DNA from: Paludisphaera mucosa
GTDB taxonomy: Bacteria > Planctomycetota > Planctomycetia > Isosphaerales > Isosphaeraceae
Direction of reading: 5' to 3'
Assembly (NCBI RefSeq): GCF_029589435.1
Contig: NZ_JARRAG010000002.1
Coordinates: 2,418,001-2,482,000, forward strand
Length of the DNA stretch: 64,000 nucleotides
A program made the translations under genes and the position numbers. The notes below the pieces were generated by a model. That model worked only from the letters and a program-made list of their open reading frames with translations. It searched no databases and had not been told where the DNA came from. Below, piece after piece: positions 10,116 through 19,605 of the stretch (its first letter is position 1; the number at the start of each line of letters is the position of its first letter).

Positions 10116-10290
10116 CTCGCGCCGCGTCGCAGGAGAGCCCCCCCCGCGACACAGTCACGGCAGGACCCTCGTCGCGAACGTCCCTCGCGAGGTCGCGTGG
10201 GACGCTGGACGGGGCGACCCGTAGCTCGACTCGCCGGATGACGGGACCAGTGATCTCGATGTTCGGCGATACCCGTTCCGCCGCGGAGTT

Positions 10291-11082
10291 TCAGGCAGTC
10301 GTGAGAGGCGAAGACGCCTCATCGGAGGATGGCGGTGCTTTTTTCCTGGGGACGGACAACAAGGCTTCGAACGCGGCCGCATCGAGAATCCCCCGAAGCT
10401 GCAATTCGATCGCCACCGCCTGGACTTGGGGCCACTCGACGTCGAGGGCTTGGGCGGCCCGCTGACGAAGGCGTTCGTAATAGAGGGGGATGCAATGGAG
10501 CCTATGACGAGCCAGGGAGAAATCGCCGGGGCCGGGCAAAGTAAGGCATTCGCAGCCGCGAAATTGCGCTTCCGTCATATTCACTCGGATCCCGAGGGCG
10601 TCGCTACCCTTCAATCGTCGACGGTTCGGGGCCTCCCAATCCGGACGGCCACGATAGCGATACTCCGCCATGGGTCCGCCCATGATCGCCATGATGGTTC
10701 GCTCGGCCCACTCGCCTCCGGAAACCGACCTGGGTCGTTCGTCGCCGAACGATGCGCTTCCGTACGAATCAATCAGGGCGGCGAACCGACCTCCCGACTG
10801 ATTGGGCTTGAAGCCGATTTCGATCCGGCTGACGTCCAGGCCGAAGTGCCACGCCAACACTGCGTGCCCTGACTCGTGGTAGGCGCTCGCCGTGCGACGC
10901 CTTCGGAATGCCTGCTCCTTTATAATTAACATATGATTATACAATTTTTTGTGCCAGACGAGCAGGGGCCCATGCCGCTCGGCCCACCGCTCGTCGGCGA
11001 GGCCGTTGGCGTGGACATGCCCCTCAGCCTCGACCTCGCCGAGGAATTCTCCACCGTAAGTTCGGACGAGCCATGTGGACAT
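10291..11082 (-). CDS. M41-like HExxH zinc metallopeptidase-like protein
   Basis: The core AYHESGHAVLAWHFGLDVSR carries the HExxH zinc site in the context seen in the M41 peptidase domain of FtsH. The product is only 263 residues and lacks the AAA+ ATPase part. SYGSASFGDERP and MAIMGGPMAEYR follow, in the order found in M41 folds, where a conserved acidic residue gives the third zinc ligand. The start is uncertain. The ATG at 11082 adds a 50-residue N-terminus (VRTYGGEFLGEVEAEGHVHA); an ATG at 10932 sits just after an AT-rich TATAAT-like stretch that is unusual for this DNA. It lies between two transposase remnants, so it may be cargo or a stranded gene. The substrate is unknown. Confidence 0.6.
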   Translation of the reverse strand: MSTWLVRTYGGEFLGEVEAEGHVHANGLADERWAERHGPLLVWHKKLYNHMLIIKEQAFRRRRTASAYHESGHAVLAWHFGLDVSRIEIGFKPNQSGGRFAALIDSYGSASFGDERPRSVSGGEWAERTIMAIMGGPMAEYRYRGRPDWEAPNRRRLKGSDALGIRVNMTEAQFRGCECLTLPGPGDFSLARHRLHCIPLYYERLRQRAAQALDVEWPQVQAVAIELQLRGILDAAAFEALLSVPRKKAPPSSDEASSPLTTA

Positions 11083-11108
11083 ATCCCGGCCCCCCCGTGA
11101 CGTCGTTG

Positions 11109-11292
11109 CCGGCGTCGTGTCTAAAGGTGGCGATGCGCGTCATGTCTTACTACGAGAAGCGGTGGCTGGTCGAGGCGGTCAACTCGATGCTCAAGCGTCA
11201 TCTGGGATCGGCCCTCCGTGCGGAGCGAGCCGTCGCGGGCCCGCGAGATCGCCCTCCGGGCCGTCACCCACGATGGTTTCATCGTGCAACTA
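11109..11292 (+). pseudogene. DDE transposase C-terminal remnant, frameshifted
   Basis: SYYEKRWLVEAVNSMLKRHL followed by GSALRA matches the end of IS4/IS5-type transposases around the catalytic glutamate region. The continuation (REIALRAVTHDGFIV, then a stop) is in another frame, so the fragment is broken by an indel near 11222 and lacks its N-terminus. The family cannot be fixed from this piece. Confidence 0.6.
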
Positions 11293-11300
11293 AAGGTCTT

Positions 11301-12318
11301 CTACGGGGCAGCGTCACGTGGCCCCAACAAGAGCCGACCCCTACTGTCGATGGCCGATAGGAGGGGGCCGATCGCGCGGAAGTAGGCGGCCATGGCACCG
11401 TCGGGATCGAGCGTGACGTAGGCGTTCAAGACGTCCCCGGGCGCGTGGCCCGTCAGATTCCTCAGCTCGAGCCCCGGCACCCCGGATCGGTTCATCTCCG
11501 TCGTCACTGCCGCCCTCGCGTCGTAGAATCGGACCCCCCGGACGATCCCCAGGCCCCGGAGCAAGCCGCCGAACTCTCGGGACAGCCGATCACAGGACGC
11601 CCCGCCCATCGTGCGGAGCAGGCGGCGGAAGGCGGCCTTGGCGTCCTGCTCGGTGAGCACCGTCCCGCGGCCGGCGGCGGCGAGCGTGGCCTTGTAAGTC
11701 GTCTCGATCTCACCGTCCTCGAGTACATTCGGCCCGGGCGAAGCCAGGCCCTCGAAAACGCCGCGACCCCGATGCAGCGGGCCCGCCCCCCGGCCCGCGA
11801 CGCAGGCCCGGAGGACCGGCTCCAACTCGGCCGGGAATGGGACCTCGAACGATTGCCGGCCCTTGTTGAAGTCGCGGCCGCCGAGCCGGGTCCCGAAACG
11901 GAGCCGGCGGCGCTCGAAGTCGACGTCGGCGATGAGCAGGCCGGTCGCCTCGTCGGGGCGCATCGGCAGGACCAGCGAGGGGGCCAGGTGGCAGAGCTGC
12001 CAGGCGTCCATCGCCTCGACCCGGCGGATGCGAAGCTCCTGCGGCAGCTTGACGGCCCGCAGTGGATCCTTCGCAGGCTTCCGGCCGACGACGTCGGGGC
12101 CCAGCGGGTTCACGAACTCCGCGGGGAGCGTCCGGACGTCGGGGCGCAGGGCCCAAGCCAGCATCCCGCGCAGGGTCGCCAGGACGTTGTGGACCTGCCG
12201 GACGGACATGGACCTGGGAAGCGCCCCGGCGCGGCCGTTCCCCGTGACCTGCGCGTCGAAGAGCGAGGCCCGCAGGCCGACGGCGAACTCGCGGTCCAGG
12301 TCCATGGCCAGGGTCATC
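11301..12318 (-). CDS. Tyrosine recombinase/integrase, catalytic part of a split gene
   Basis: This carries the catalytic domain: LPMRPDEATGLLIADVDF (first Arg), a KGRQSFEVPF beta-hairpin Lys, FYDARAAVTTEM in the HxxR position (Tyr-Asp-Ala-Arg here, a departure from the usual His), RNLTGHAPGD (second His) and NAYVTLD with the likely Tyr nucleophile. Its ATG at 12318 overlaps the stop of the upstream N-terminal part in an ATGA junction. The two parts read as one continuous integrase (RLSPTLWFADARAARRR continuing to AMDLDREFAVGL), so this is a gene split by a one-base shift. Translational coupling could still let both halves be made. Its attachment sites were not identified. Confidence 0.65.
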
Positions 12319-12769
12319 GGCGGCGGGCGGCCCTGGCGTCCGCGAACCAGAGGGTCGGCGACAGTCGGGATAGATACGTCCCGGCCGTCCGCTTGCCTGG
12401 CAGCCGGCGGACCTCGGCCAGGTAGACGTCGCAGAGCTGCCGGAAGTCGAGCCGGGGGACGGGGCCGCCCCGGAGCGGGCGTTTTCGGGCCGCCCTGGGA
12501 GGGACGAAGGTCCCCTCCTCGATCTCGGTCAGCAGGCGGCGGAGCCGGGATGCGGCCTGGGGGAGGTCGCCGCCGAGGGTCTCCCCGTAGGCCGTCCCCC
12601 GGTAGCGGCCCCTGGCGATGTACTTGCCGGCCCTGCTGTAGATGTGCACCTGAGCCCGGCACACGGTCGTGTGCGAGTGCTGGCCGAGCAACTCGGCGCG
12701 GACCATCCGGCGATCGGATGTTCCGTCGTTCTTCTTGGTGCGCTTTGGGATCTTGGAAGATTGTGACAC
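12314..12769 (-). CDS. Tyrosine recombinase/integrase, N-terminal part of a split gene
   Basis: The 151 residues hold an arm-binding region (RAQVHIYSRAGKYIARGRYR) and the first half of the SAM-like core-binding domain (FRQLCDVYLAEVRRLPGKRT). The frame ends at a TGA that overlaps the ATG of the catalytic part (A-TGA). An intact relative would be a single protein of about 490 residues. Whether the split is a real mutation, a sequencing error or a functional two-part recombinase cannot be told from the sequence. Confidence 0.6.
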   Translation of the reverse strand: MSQSSKIPKRTKKNDGTSDRRMVRAELLGQHSHTTVCRAQVHIYSRAGKYIARGRYRGTAYGETLGGDLPQAASRLRRLLTEIEEGTFVPPRAARKRPLRGGPVPRLDFRQLCDVYLAEVRRLPGKRTAGTYLSRLSPTLWFADARAARRR

Positions 12770-13448
12770 TGGGGTGAAACCCCCTCAGGGCAACGTCCGG
12801 AACCCTATACTGGCTCACGGATTCAGCCGGTGTGGTCTGGGCGGTCCGTGCGGCCGATCGAAGTCCAGCCATTGCCGAGTAGGTGATCCCCTGCCCCCCT
12901 GTCGAATTGGGAGGAAGCCCACCCACCGGTATTTGCTGGCCAACGACCTTCCGTCACGAAGCCAAGGGAATGCCGGATGATTTCCTCCACCAGAACGGGA
13001 ACGGCGGGCCGAGAAAGGCGAGTCACCTGGCCCGCCGACCTTGGCTCTGTCGAACGCCCGGATCCCGGCGACCTATCCCACACCATGGCTGAGGCCCGCG
13101 ACTTGGAGTCATAGCTGGTCGGCCGACTGGCACCTTGACGGCGGGACCTGTCATCGAGTCATGATCAAGGCCCGACGCGGAATCGGCGACGGCAAGGGAT
13201 TCGGGCCGCAGGAGTAAACCTCCAGCCCCCCTCCCCTACGGGCCGTGCTAAGCACCTCCCGATCTACGCCGAAGTCGTGGCCGCCTGGCCCACAAACTCC
13301 GAGGCGATTCGGGACGGCATCCTGGCGATGCCCCGTCCCAGCTCGGGGATGTGGAGGGGCGAGAAAGATAGCGACTCGTCGGCCAGCACGCCGCGATCTT
13401 GATCTGGAAGCTTGGTCCGGACCTCGAGGACGCTTGCAGGCTCGATTA
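12770..13448. other. Intergenic region, no gene recognised
   Basis: About 680 bases upstream of the split integrase and left of an IS5 element. Only short, motif-free frames are seen. It may contain the integrase promoter or a former attachment site, but no direct repeat was found by eye. Confidence 0.35.
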
Positions 13449-14354
13449 GGCCCTGTTGACGTTGGTTGCACTATGCAGTTATCGAGTTACGTCAATCGAT
13501 GACTTGCACCCAACGTCAGGGAGTCCATGCGGTACATGATCACGGACGGGCTGTGGGCGGCGATGGAGCCGCTGGTCAACCAGGCTAAGCGACACCGAGG
13601 CGGCCATCCGCCCGTACTTCCGGACCGGATGTTCTTCGAGGCCCAGCTGTATCTCGCACGCACCGGGGTGCCGCTCCGCGACCTGCCCGGCGAGTTCGGG
13701 GCCTGGGACGCCGTGTACAACCGGTTCCGACGGTGGGTCGCCTCCGGGGCCTTGGAGCGCCAGTTCGAGTCGATGACCGCCGACCCGCAGTTCGGCGCGG
13801 TCCGGCGGGTGCTCGTGGACTCCACCGATGTTCGCGCCCACCGGCATGCGGCGGGGGCGGCGCGGAAGACGAAACACCTCGGGGCGGCGACCTCGGCGCG
13901 GCGGCAGGGGCTGGGGCGCAGCCGGGGCGGGCTGACCAGCAAGATCATCGTGACCGCGGCCGACGAGGATACGGCGATCGCGGTGGACGTGCGGCCGGGC
14001 CGGGCCCACGACGCGCCGCTGCTGAAGCCGATGCTCCGGCGTGCCGCCGCCCGGGTCGAGGCGATCGACCAGGTGGTGGGAGACAAGGCGTTCGACGGGG
14101 CGGCGCAGCGGCGGGCCTGCGCGGCGATCGGGGCCGAAGCGGTCATCCCGGCGAAGGCCAACCGCGTCGATCCCGAGCCGCTGGACGAGGCGGCCAATCG
14201 CGAGCGGAACCGGGTGGAGCGGCTGTTCGCCAAGTTGAAGGAGTTCCGACGGGTGGCCACGCGGTACGAAAAGCTCAAGGCGACGTTTCTGGGGATGATT
14301 CACCTGGCCCTCGGGTTCATCCGCCTACGAGCCAAGACCAACGTCAACAGGGCC
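13449..14354 (+). mobile_element. IS5-family (IS427-like) element, apparently intact
   Basis: Perfect 18-bp terminal inverted repeats, GGCCCTGTTGACGTTGGT at 13449 and its complement ending at 14354, are flanked by TA on both sides (13447-13448 and 14355-14356), as expected for TA target duplication. Length is 906 bp with one transposase gene. Confidence 0.85.
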
Positions 14355-14357
14355 TAA
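13527..14357 (+). CDS. IS5/IS427-like DDE transposase
   Basis: A single uninterrupted frame of 276 residues. It has the N-terminal IS5 domain (MFFEAQLYLARTGVPLRDLP, EFGAWDAVYNRFRRW), the first catalytic Asp in VLVDSTDVRAH, the second in DQVVGDKAFDG, and the Glu in NRVERLFAKLKEFRR; it ends ATRYEKL...VNRA. The start at 13527 has GGGAG just upstream. The TAA stop uses the TA target duplication plus the next host base, so the element supplies no stop of its own. Unlike the other IS5-type genes here it needs no frameshift. Confidence 0.9.
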   Translation: MRYMITDGLWAAMEPLVNQAKRHRGGHPPVLPDRMFFEAQLYLARTGVPLRDLPGEFGAWDAVYNRFRRWVASGALERQFESMTADPQFGAVRRVLVDSTDVRAHRHAAGAARKTKHLGAATSARRQGLGRSRGGLTSKIIVTAADEDTAIAVDVRPGRAHDAPLLKPMLRRAAARVEAIDQVVGDKAFDGAAQRRACAAIGAEAVIPAKANRVDPEPLDEAANRERNRVERLFAKLKEFRRVATRYEKLKATFLGMIHLALGFIRLRAKTNVNRA

Positions 14358-14847
14358 TCCAATGTCCGGCAACGCCTCGGCTTGTCCGGCATGGTGTAGG
14401 ACCGAGGGGAGGGCGAGGTTGGTCGTGGCGATCAAATCAAATCGTCGGGCCTGTCAGACCGGATTGCCCTGTCATGCCGTTCGGATCGAGGGCTCCGTCC
14501 TGTCGACAAGGTGAGCCATGCGTTCTGGGATCGGCCCGGGCCGGCTGTTGCCAGGCCACCGACCGCTGGCGTTGGCCCGACCAGCTCGATCAATTCCTCC
14601 ACCGGGCCTCCGTCGGGATCGAGTTCCCGGACTTTCGCGACGCCATACCCCCGGATCGACGCGACGGCCGTCTGCGCTGAAGCTCACCGTCTTGACGACC
14701 TCGTTGTGAACAACGGGGGCGTAATCGGTCCTCCGGTGACAGAACGCGGCGTGCCAGAGTCCGGTGTCCCTCCGGCCAAGGGCATCTTCGATTCCGGGCA
14801 GCGACCCGCGATGATCGCTCTACCAAGACTTCATCGGAGGGCGCCCG
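14358..14847. other. Intergenic region between IS5 and IS66, no gene recognised
   Basis: About 490 bases with no recognisable protein motif. The right part should contain the left terminal repeat of the IS66 element, but its ends could not be matched by eye. Confidence 0.3.
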
Positions 14848-15232
14848 ATGGCCAGACGATCTCTACAAGTAGTTGACTGGGCGAGCCTCTGCCGCGAGTG
14901 GCGCGACAGCGGCCTGACCCAGCCCGAGTTCTGCCGCCGCCGCGGCGTCCCGCTCCACATCTTCCGTCGCCGGCTCTATCGTCTCCCCGCCGGGCCGGGG
15001 GGTGATGCGACGCGACCGGCCGCACCGCCCGCGGGCGATCGGGCACCCGCCTTCCACGCGGTCCGAGTCGTCGGGGACGATCGAACGTCGCCGGCCTCGG
15101 GCCCGCAGCCGACGCCCGGCGGCGCCGTGGAGGGTCATCCTTGGCGGCGGGCGCCGCATCGTCATCCCCCCGGGCTTCGACGCCGGGGCGCTACTCCAGG
15201 TCATCGCCGTCCTGGAGGTGCCAGGATGCTGA
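14848..15232 (+). pseudogene. tnpA: IS66 tnpA, frameshifted
   Basis: The N-terminal half (WASLCREWRDSGLTQPEFCR) is an IS66 TnpA helix-turn-helix region. The conserved C-terminal piece (ILGGGRRIVIPPGFDAGALL) is in another frame and ends at 15232 in a TGA that overlaps the tnpB start. The shift lies at roughly 15060-15130. The normal product is a small accessory protein of IS66 transposition. Confidence 0.7.
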
Positions 15233-15624
15233 GCTGGCCGTCGTCTGTCCGCATCTTCGTCTCGGCCCGGCCGGCGGACATGAGGCGCGGGTTCGAGGGC
15301 CTGGCCCGCATGGCGACAGAGGTGATCCGGCAGGACCCGCTCTGCGGCGCGTCGTTCGTCTTCCGTAATCGGAAGGGGGATCGGATCAAGGTGCTCTACT
15401 GGGCCGGCGACGGCTTCGCCCTCTGGTACCGCCGCCTGGAGCGTGGCACGTTGCGCTTCCCCGCCTGCGACGGCGACGTCGCGGAGATCAGGGCCATCGA
15501 CCTGGCCATGATCCTGGGGGCCATGGACCTGTCCTCGATCCGGCGGCGGCCTCGCTACGCCCGGCCATCCCCGGCAACTCAAGTCGTCGTCGGACCTCAT
15601 CCCGGGGGCGAGAAAACCGGATGA
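15226..15624 (+). CDS. tnpB: IS66 accessory protein TnpB
   Basis: A 132-residue IS66 Orf2-like protein starting MLSWPSSVRIFVSARPADMR, with RKGDRIKVLYWAGDGFALWY and RRLERGTLRFP, the signatures of the family. The ATG overlaps the tnpA stop (ATGCTGA), the usual IS66 layout. Because of the tnpA frameshift it is also in frame with the tnpA N-terminus, giving an artificial 258-codon open frame from 14848. It looks intact, but its partners are broken. Confidence 0.8.
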   Translation: MLSWPSSVRIFVSARPADMRRGFEGLARMATEVIRQDPLCGASFVFRNRKGDRIKVLYWAGDGFALWYRRLERGTLRFPACDGDVAEIRAIDLAMILGAMDLSSIRRRPRYARPSPATQVVVGPHPGGEKTG

Positions 15625-15664
15625 CGGGCTTGCGCCAGGCCTTTGCGGCGGCCAGAATGGGGAC

Positions 15665-17186
15665 ATGGAGACCGCCGCGTTGCCCGACGATTTGGCCACG
15701 TGCCACGGCATGATCCGCGAGCTGGCGGCCAGCCTGCGGGACGCCCATCGCCAGGTCGAGCAGCTAGGCCACCGACTCGACCTCCTTTTGAGGCGGCTCT
15801 GCGGACCTCGATCCGAGCGAGTCGATCCCAACCAGTTGCCCCTCTTCGCCGACCAGGCCGAGGACGATTCCGGCGTCGTGCCAGCTCCCGGGTCGCCCGC
15901 GGAGCCACCGGCCCCGTCTGCCTCGGGACGGGCCAAGGGGCACGACCGCAAGCCGCTGCCGGCCGACCTGCCCGCGAGCGTCGGGTCCATGTGATCCCCC
16001 CGGAGCAGCGGGCCTGCCCCGGATGCGGCCATTACCGCAGCCCCATCGGCGAGGAGGTGAGCGAGCATCCCGCCTCGCTGTTCGTCGTCGAGCACGTGAC
16101 GATCGAGGTCGCTTGCCGGCATTGCCAGGGGCACGTCCCCGTCGCGGACAAGCCGCCCCAGCCGATCGAGAAGGGGCTGCCCGGCCCGGGGCTCCTTGCC
16201 CAGGTGATCACGAGCAAGGTCGCCGATCACCTGCCTCTCTACAGGCAGAAGGGGATCTTCGCCCGTCATGGCGTCGAGCTGTCGCGCAAGACCCTGTGCG
16301 GCTGGATGGCCCAGTCGGCCTGGCTGCTGGAGCCGATCTGGAAGGCCGTGAAGGACGAGGTCCTCAAGTCGCGAGTGATCCAGACGGACGACGCCACCGT
16401 GCCGGTGTTGGACCGTCGGCTCGATCGGGCCCGCACCGCCCGGCTGTGGGTCTACCTCGGCGATCGGGAGCGTCCTTATGTCGTGTACGACTACACGGCC
16501 GACCGCAGCCGGGACGGCCCGGAGCAGTTTTTGGGGGACTACGAGGGCTACCTCCAGGCCGATGCTTACAGCGGCTACGACCGGATCTACTCCCGGGGCG
16601 TCGTCGAGGTCGGGTGCTTCGCCCAAGCGCGCCGCAAGTTCTACGACGCCCGCACCAGCGACCCCGAGCGGTCCCACGAGGCGTCGGCGCGGATCCGCGC
16701 CTTCTACGCCGTGGAGGCGACGGGCACGGGCCTGGACGACGAGGCTCGCCTCGCATTGCGACGGGACCGGTCCGTCCCGTTGCTGACACGGCTCGGGACC
16801 TGGCTGGACGAGCAGGCCCGGGTCGTGCTGCCGAAGAGCCCGATCGGCGCGGCGATCGGCTATGCCCGGTCGAACTGGGCGGCGTTGAACCGACTCGCCG
16901 AGGCCGGATACCTGTCGATCGACGACAATGCCGGCGAGCGGGCCGTGAAGCCGATCGCCCTCGGCCGCAAGAACTGGTTGTCCGCCGGGAGCGAGAGTGG
17001 TGGCTGGACCGCGGCGATCTTGCTCTGCCTAGCGTCGACTTGCCGGGCCTTGAAGATGGACCCTTCGCCTACCTCCGCGACGTTCTGGATCGGGTCTACG
17101 CCCACCAGGCCCGGCGGGTCGCGGAATTGCTGCCCGATCGCTGGTGGGCTCTCCGATGCGTCTCGGGATCAGCCCTGGCGGGGTGA
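15665..17186 (+). pseudogene. tnpC: IS66 transposase (tnpC), two frameshifts
   Basis: Three frames together encode an IS66 transposase. 15665-15994 gives the coiled-coil N-terminus (HRQVEQLGHRLDLLLRRLCG). A second frame gives the zinc-finger (CPGCGHY, CRHCQGHVPV) and DDE region (VIQTDDATVPVLD; GYLQADAYSGYDRIY; NWAALNRLAEAGYLSIDDNA). A third gives the tail (FAYLRDVLDRVYAHQARRVA) ending at 17186. The shifts lie near 15975 and 17055. The element is therefore inactive unless helped in trans. Confidence 0.8.
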
Positions 17187-17409
17187 TCACGGCCGCCACC
17201 GATGGCTGGTGTGGCGTCCCGCTCGACCTGATGACACCGGACCGCCAAGTCCGGCGACGACGAGCAGTACCCGGACCACGGCGGCGTCCCCCGTAGCCAG
17301 GTCGACGGGGCGTGGCGAGGGGGCAATCCGGCCGGGTCGGGGTCGTTTTTGCTGCGCCTTCGGGGCCGCGCCGGCCCTGCCGCGTCGGCAGGTCGCGGGC
17401 GCGGACCAC

Positions 17410-17661
17410 GTGAACCAGACGATGACGCCTTCAGGCGTTGAGCAGACTTCACGGCGACGACCAAGGAGGACGGCTCGCTACTGTGAACCAGACGATGACG
17501 CCTTCAGGCGTAGAGCAGAATTTGGGGCGTGATCGTGATGGATGGCGGCGTCGGTAACCAAGACGATGACGCCTTCGGGCGTTGAGCAGGCCTGGCAGCC
17601 GGCCTCCGGGTTTGCGGGCCACGATGTGACCAAGACGATGACGACGGACCCCGGAGCGCCT
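17410..17661 (+). CRISPR. Short CRISPR-like array: three repeats plus a degenerate fourth
   Basis: A 36-base unit starts at 17410, 17483, 17554 and 17626 (spacings 73, 71, 72). Units begin GTGAACCAGACGATGACG and contain the hairpin ACGCCTTCAGGCGT, then TTGAGCAG. The first two differ at one base, the third at a few, and the fourth keeps only its 5' half, as the last repeat of a CRISPR array often does. The spacers (37, 35, 36 bases) are unrelated to one another. No cas gene is in the window; a broken IS66 lies immediately left. An orphan array remnant fits best, but four units leave room for another kind of dispersed repeat. Confidence 0.5.
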
Positions 17662-17667
17662 CGTGGT

Positions 17668-19605
17668 TCAGCCCGCGAGTCCGGCGTCCGCGAGGTATTC
17701 CAGCACACGCGCGAACGGCACGTCCGCCAACGCCCCGAACCTCTTGTCCCGAGTGAGCTTCGCCCGGCTCGTCGCCGGGGAGGACAGCCCGCAGAGGAAC
17801 CGGGCCATCTGCCGGGGGGTCGCCAGGGCCGGGTGCGCCTGGGCTTGCAACGCATCGACGAGCATCCCCTCCGCCCTGCCCAACGGCCGGACGGGCGTGG
17901 GGACCGGCGGCCGCGGACCGACGCCCAGGCAGGGCCCGCAGTGGCCGCAATCGCCGGCCAGATCCTCCCCGAAGTAGGACAGCATCCGGCGGGTCAGGCA
18001 GCCCGCCTCGTGGGCGAAGGCCAGCATCCGATGCACACGCTCGGCCTCGCGTGCCTCGCGCCGCCGGAAACGGGCCCACATGGCCTCGACGAGGACCGCG
18101 AGCCCGGGCCCCCCGGCCGAGCGACGATAGCCCTGGCGCAGTCCCGTGGCCTGGAGGACGACTTCGCCCTGCTCCTCGAGGTAGGTCAACGCCTTGGACA
18201 GCCTGGCTCCAGATTCGCCCAGGGCCGTGGCCGCCGCGCGCACGTCGAGCGTGAGCCACCGGTTCCCCTTCCGTGCCTGGCCGAACACTCGGCCCAGGAA
18301 CTCGGCCCGACGTTCGTCGAACCGCGCGAGGATCTCTTTCAGGGGCCGCGTCGGCTCGACCTTCAACTCGGCGTAGAATGGTCCGGTCGACTCCGCGACC
18401 CCCTCGAATTCGAGGTAGGTGAGCAGCGTCTCGACGACGAGGGGCCGGATGTCGTGGGCGACGGACAGCCCCTGGATCGAGACGTCGAACTCGTCGCCGC
18501 GGGCCAGGACGTCGGCCAGCAACGAGCCGATAGCCTCGCGCGTGGGGGTGTCGCCGTGGGCGAAGTTCTCCAGCGTCACGACGTCCTCCGGGCAGGCCAG
18601 AAGTTCGCAGGCGGCGGGCCGGCCGTCGCGGCCCGCGCGGCCGATCTCCTGGGCGTGATTCTCCGGGCCCTTGGGCAGGTTGTAGTGGTAGACGGCGCGG
18701 ATGTCCGCCTTGTCGATCCCCATGCCGAAGGCGATCGTCGCCACGACGATCATCGAAGTCGAGGCCATGAACCGGTCCTGCACCGCGTGCCGGACCTCGT
18801 CGCCCAGCCCCGCATGGTAGGCGTGCGCGTCGTGGCCGTGCTCGACGAGCCGGCGGGCCAGGCCCTCGGCCGTCCTCTGGAGCGTGACGTAGACGATCGC
18901 CGGGCCCGGCGGGCGGGCCGCCAGGCGTTGCAGCAGGAACTCGTCTCGCTCGGCGGACGAGCATGGCGTGGCATGCAACTCGAGGTTGGGCCGGTGGAAC
19001 CCGGTGCGGACGACGTCGCCCGGCGAGATCCCGAACGCCTCGGCGATCGAGCGGGCGACTTCGGGCGTGGCGGTGGCCGTCAGCGCCAGCACCCGGCCGA
19101 CCGCCAGGCCCCGCGAGACGCGGGCCAGCCGCAGGTAGTCGGGGCGGAAGTTGTGCCCCCACTCGCTGATGCAGTGCGCCTCGTCGACGGCCAGCAGCGC
19201 GATCGGCCGCCCGGACACGGTGGCGACGAACCGCTCGCCGGCCAGCCGCTCCGGGGCGATGAAGAGGATCCGGAGCCGGCCGGATCGGAGGTCGGCGTGG
19301 ACCCGCCCGGCCTCGTGCGCATCGAGGCTGGAGTCGAGCCGTGCGGCGGCGACGCCCCGGGCGACCAGCGAGTCGACCTGGTCCTTCATGAGGGCGATCA
19401 GGGGGCTGACGACGACCGTCAGGCCGTCGAGCAGCAGGGCGGGCAGTTGATAACAGAGGCTCTTGCCGGCGCCGGTGGGGAAGATCGCCAGGACTGAACG
19501 GCGATCCAGAAGTCGCGAGACGACCGCCTCCTGCCCCTCGCGGAATTCGGCGAAGCCGAACACCCGGCCCAGGGTCGCTCGGGCCTCGTCGATGGTGGCG
19601 GTCAT
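17668..19605 (-). CDS. recQ: ATP-dependent DNA helicase RecQ
   Basis: A 3'-5' superfamily 2 DNA helicase of 645 residues. The start at 19605 follows AAGGA about nine bases upstream; a longer frame to 19740 lacks family similarity. Seen motifs: FPTGAGKSLCYQLP (Walker A, residues 42-55), VDEAHCISEWGHNFRPDY (Walker B plus the RecQ aromatic loop, about 140), TATATP, YVTLQRTAEGLA, IGRAGRDGRP (motif VI), and the zinc site C...CGHCGPC around 535-558. The C-terminus ends PRQMARFLCGLSSPATSRAK and VPFARVLEYL, as in short RecQ proteins that lack a full HRDC domain. It acts in recombination and replication-fork repair. It is the only clearly intact housekeeping gene in this mobile stretch. Confidence 0.92.
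   Translation of the reverse strand: MTATIDEARATLGRVFGFAEFREGQEAVVSRLLDRRSVLAIFPTGAGKSLCYQLPALLLDGLTVVVSPLIALMKDQVDSLVARGVAAARLDSSLDAHEAGRVHADLRSGRLRILFIAPERLAGERFVATVSGRPIALLAVDEAHCISEWGHNFRPDYLRLARVSRGLAVGRVLALTATATPEVARSIAEAFGISPGDVVRTGFHRPNLELHATPCSSAERDEFLLQRLAARPPGPAIVYVTLQRTAEGLARRLVEHGHDAHAYHAGLGDEVRHAVQDRFMASTSMIVVATIAFGMGIDKADIRAVYHYNLPKGPENHAQEIGRAGRDGRPAACELLACPEDVVTLENFAHGDTPTREAIGSLLADVLARGDEFDVSIQGLSVAHDIRPLVVETLLTYLEFEGVAESTGPFYAELKVEPTRPLKEILARFDERRAEFLGRVFGQARKGNRWLTLDVRAAATALGESGARLSKALTYLEEQGEVVLQATGLRQGYRRSAGGPGLAVLVEAMWARFRRREAREAERVHRMLAFAHEAGCLTRRMLSYFGEDLAGDCGHCGPCLGVGPRPPVPTPVRPLGRAEGMLVDALQAQAHPALATPRQMARFLCGLSSPATSRAKLTRDKRFGALADVPFARVLEYLADAGLAG

Noticed and set aside
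17222-17275. Possible fifth, upstream CRISPR-like repeat
   Set aside because: The hairpin ending GGCGACGACGAGCAG resembles the unit only loosely and is off the 72-base spacing.
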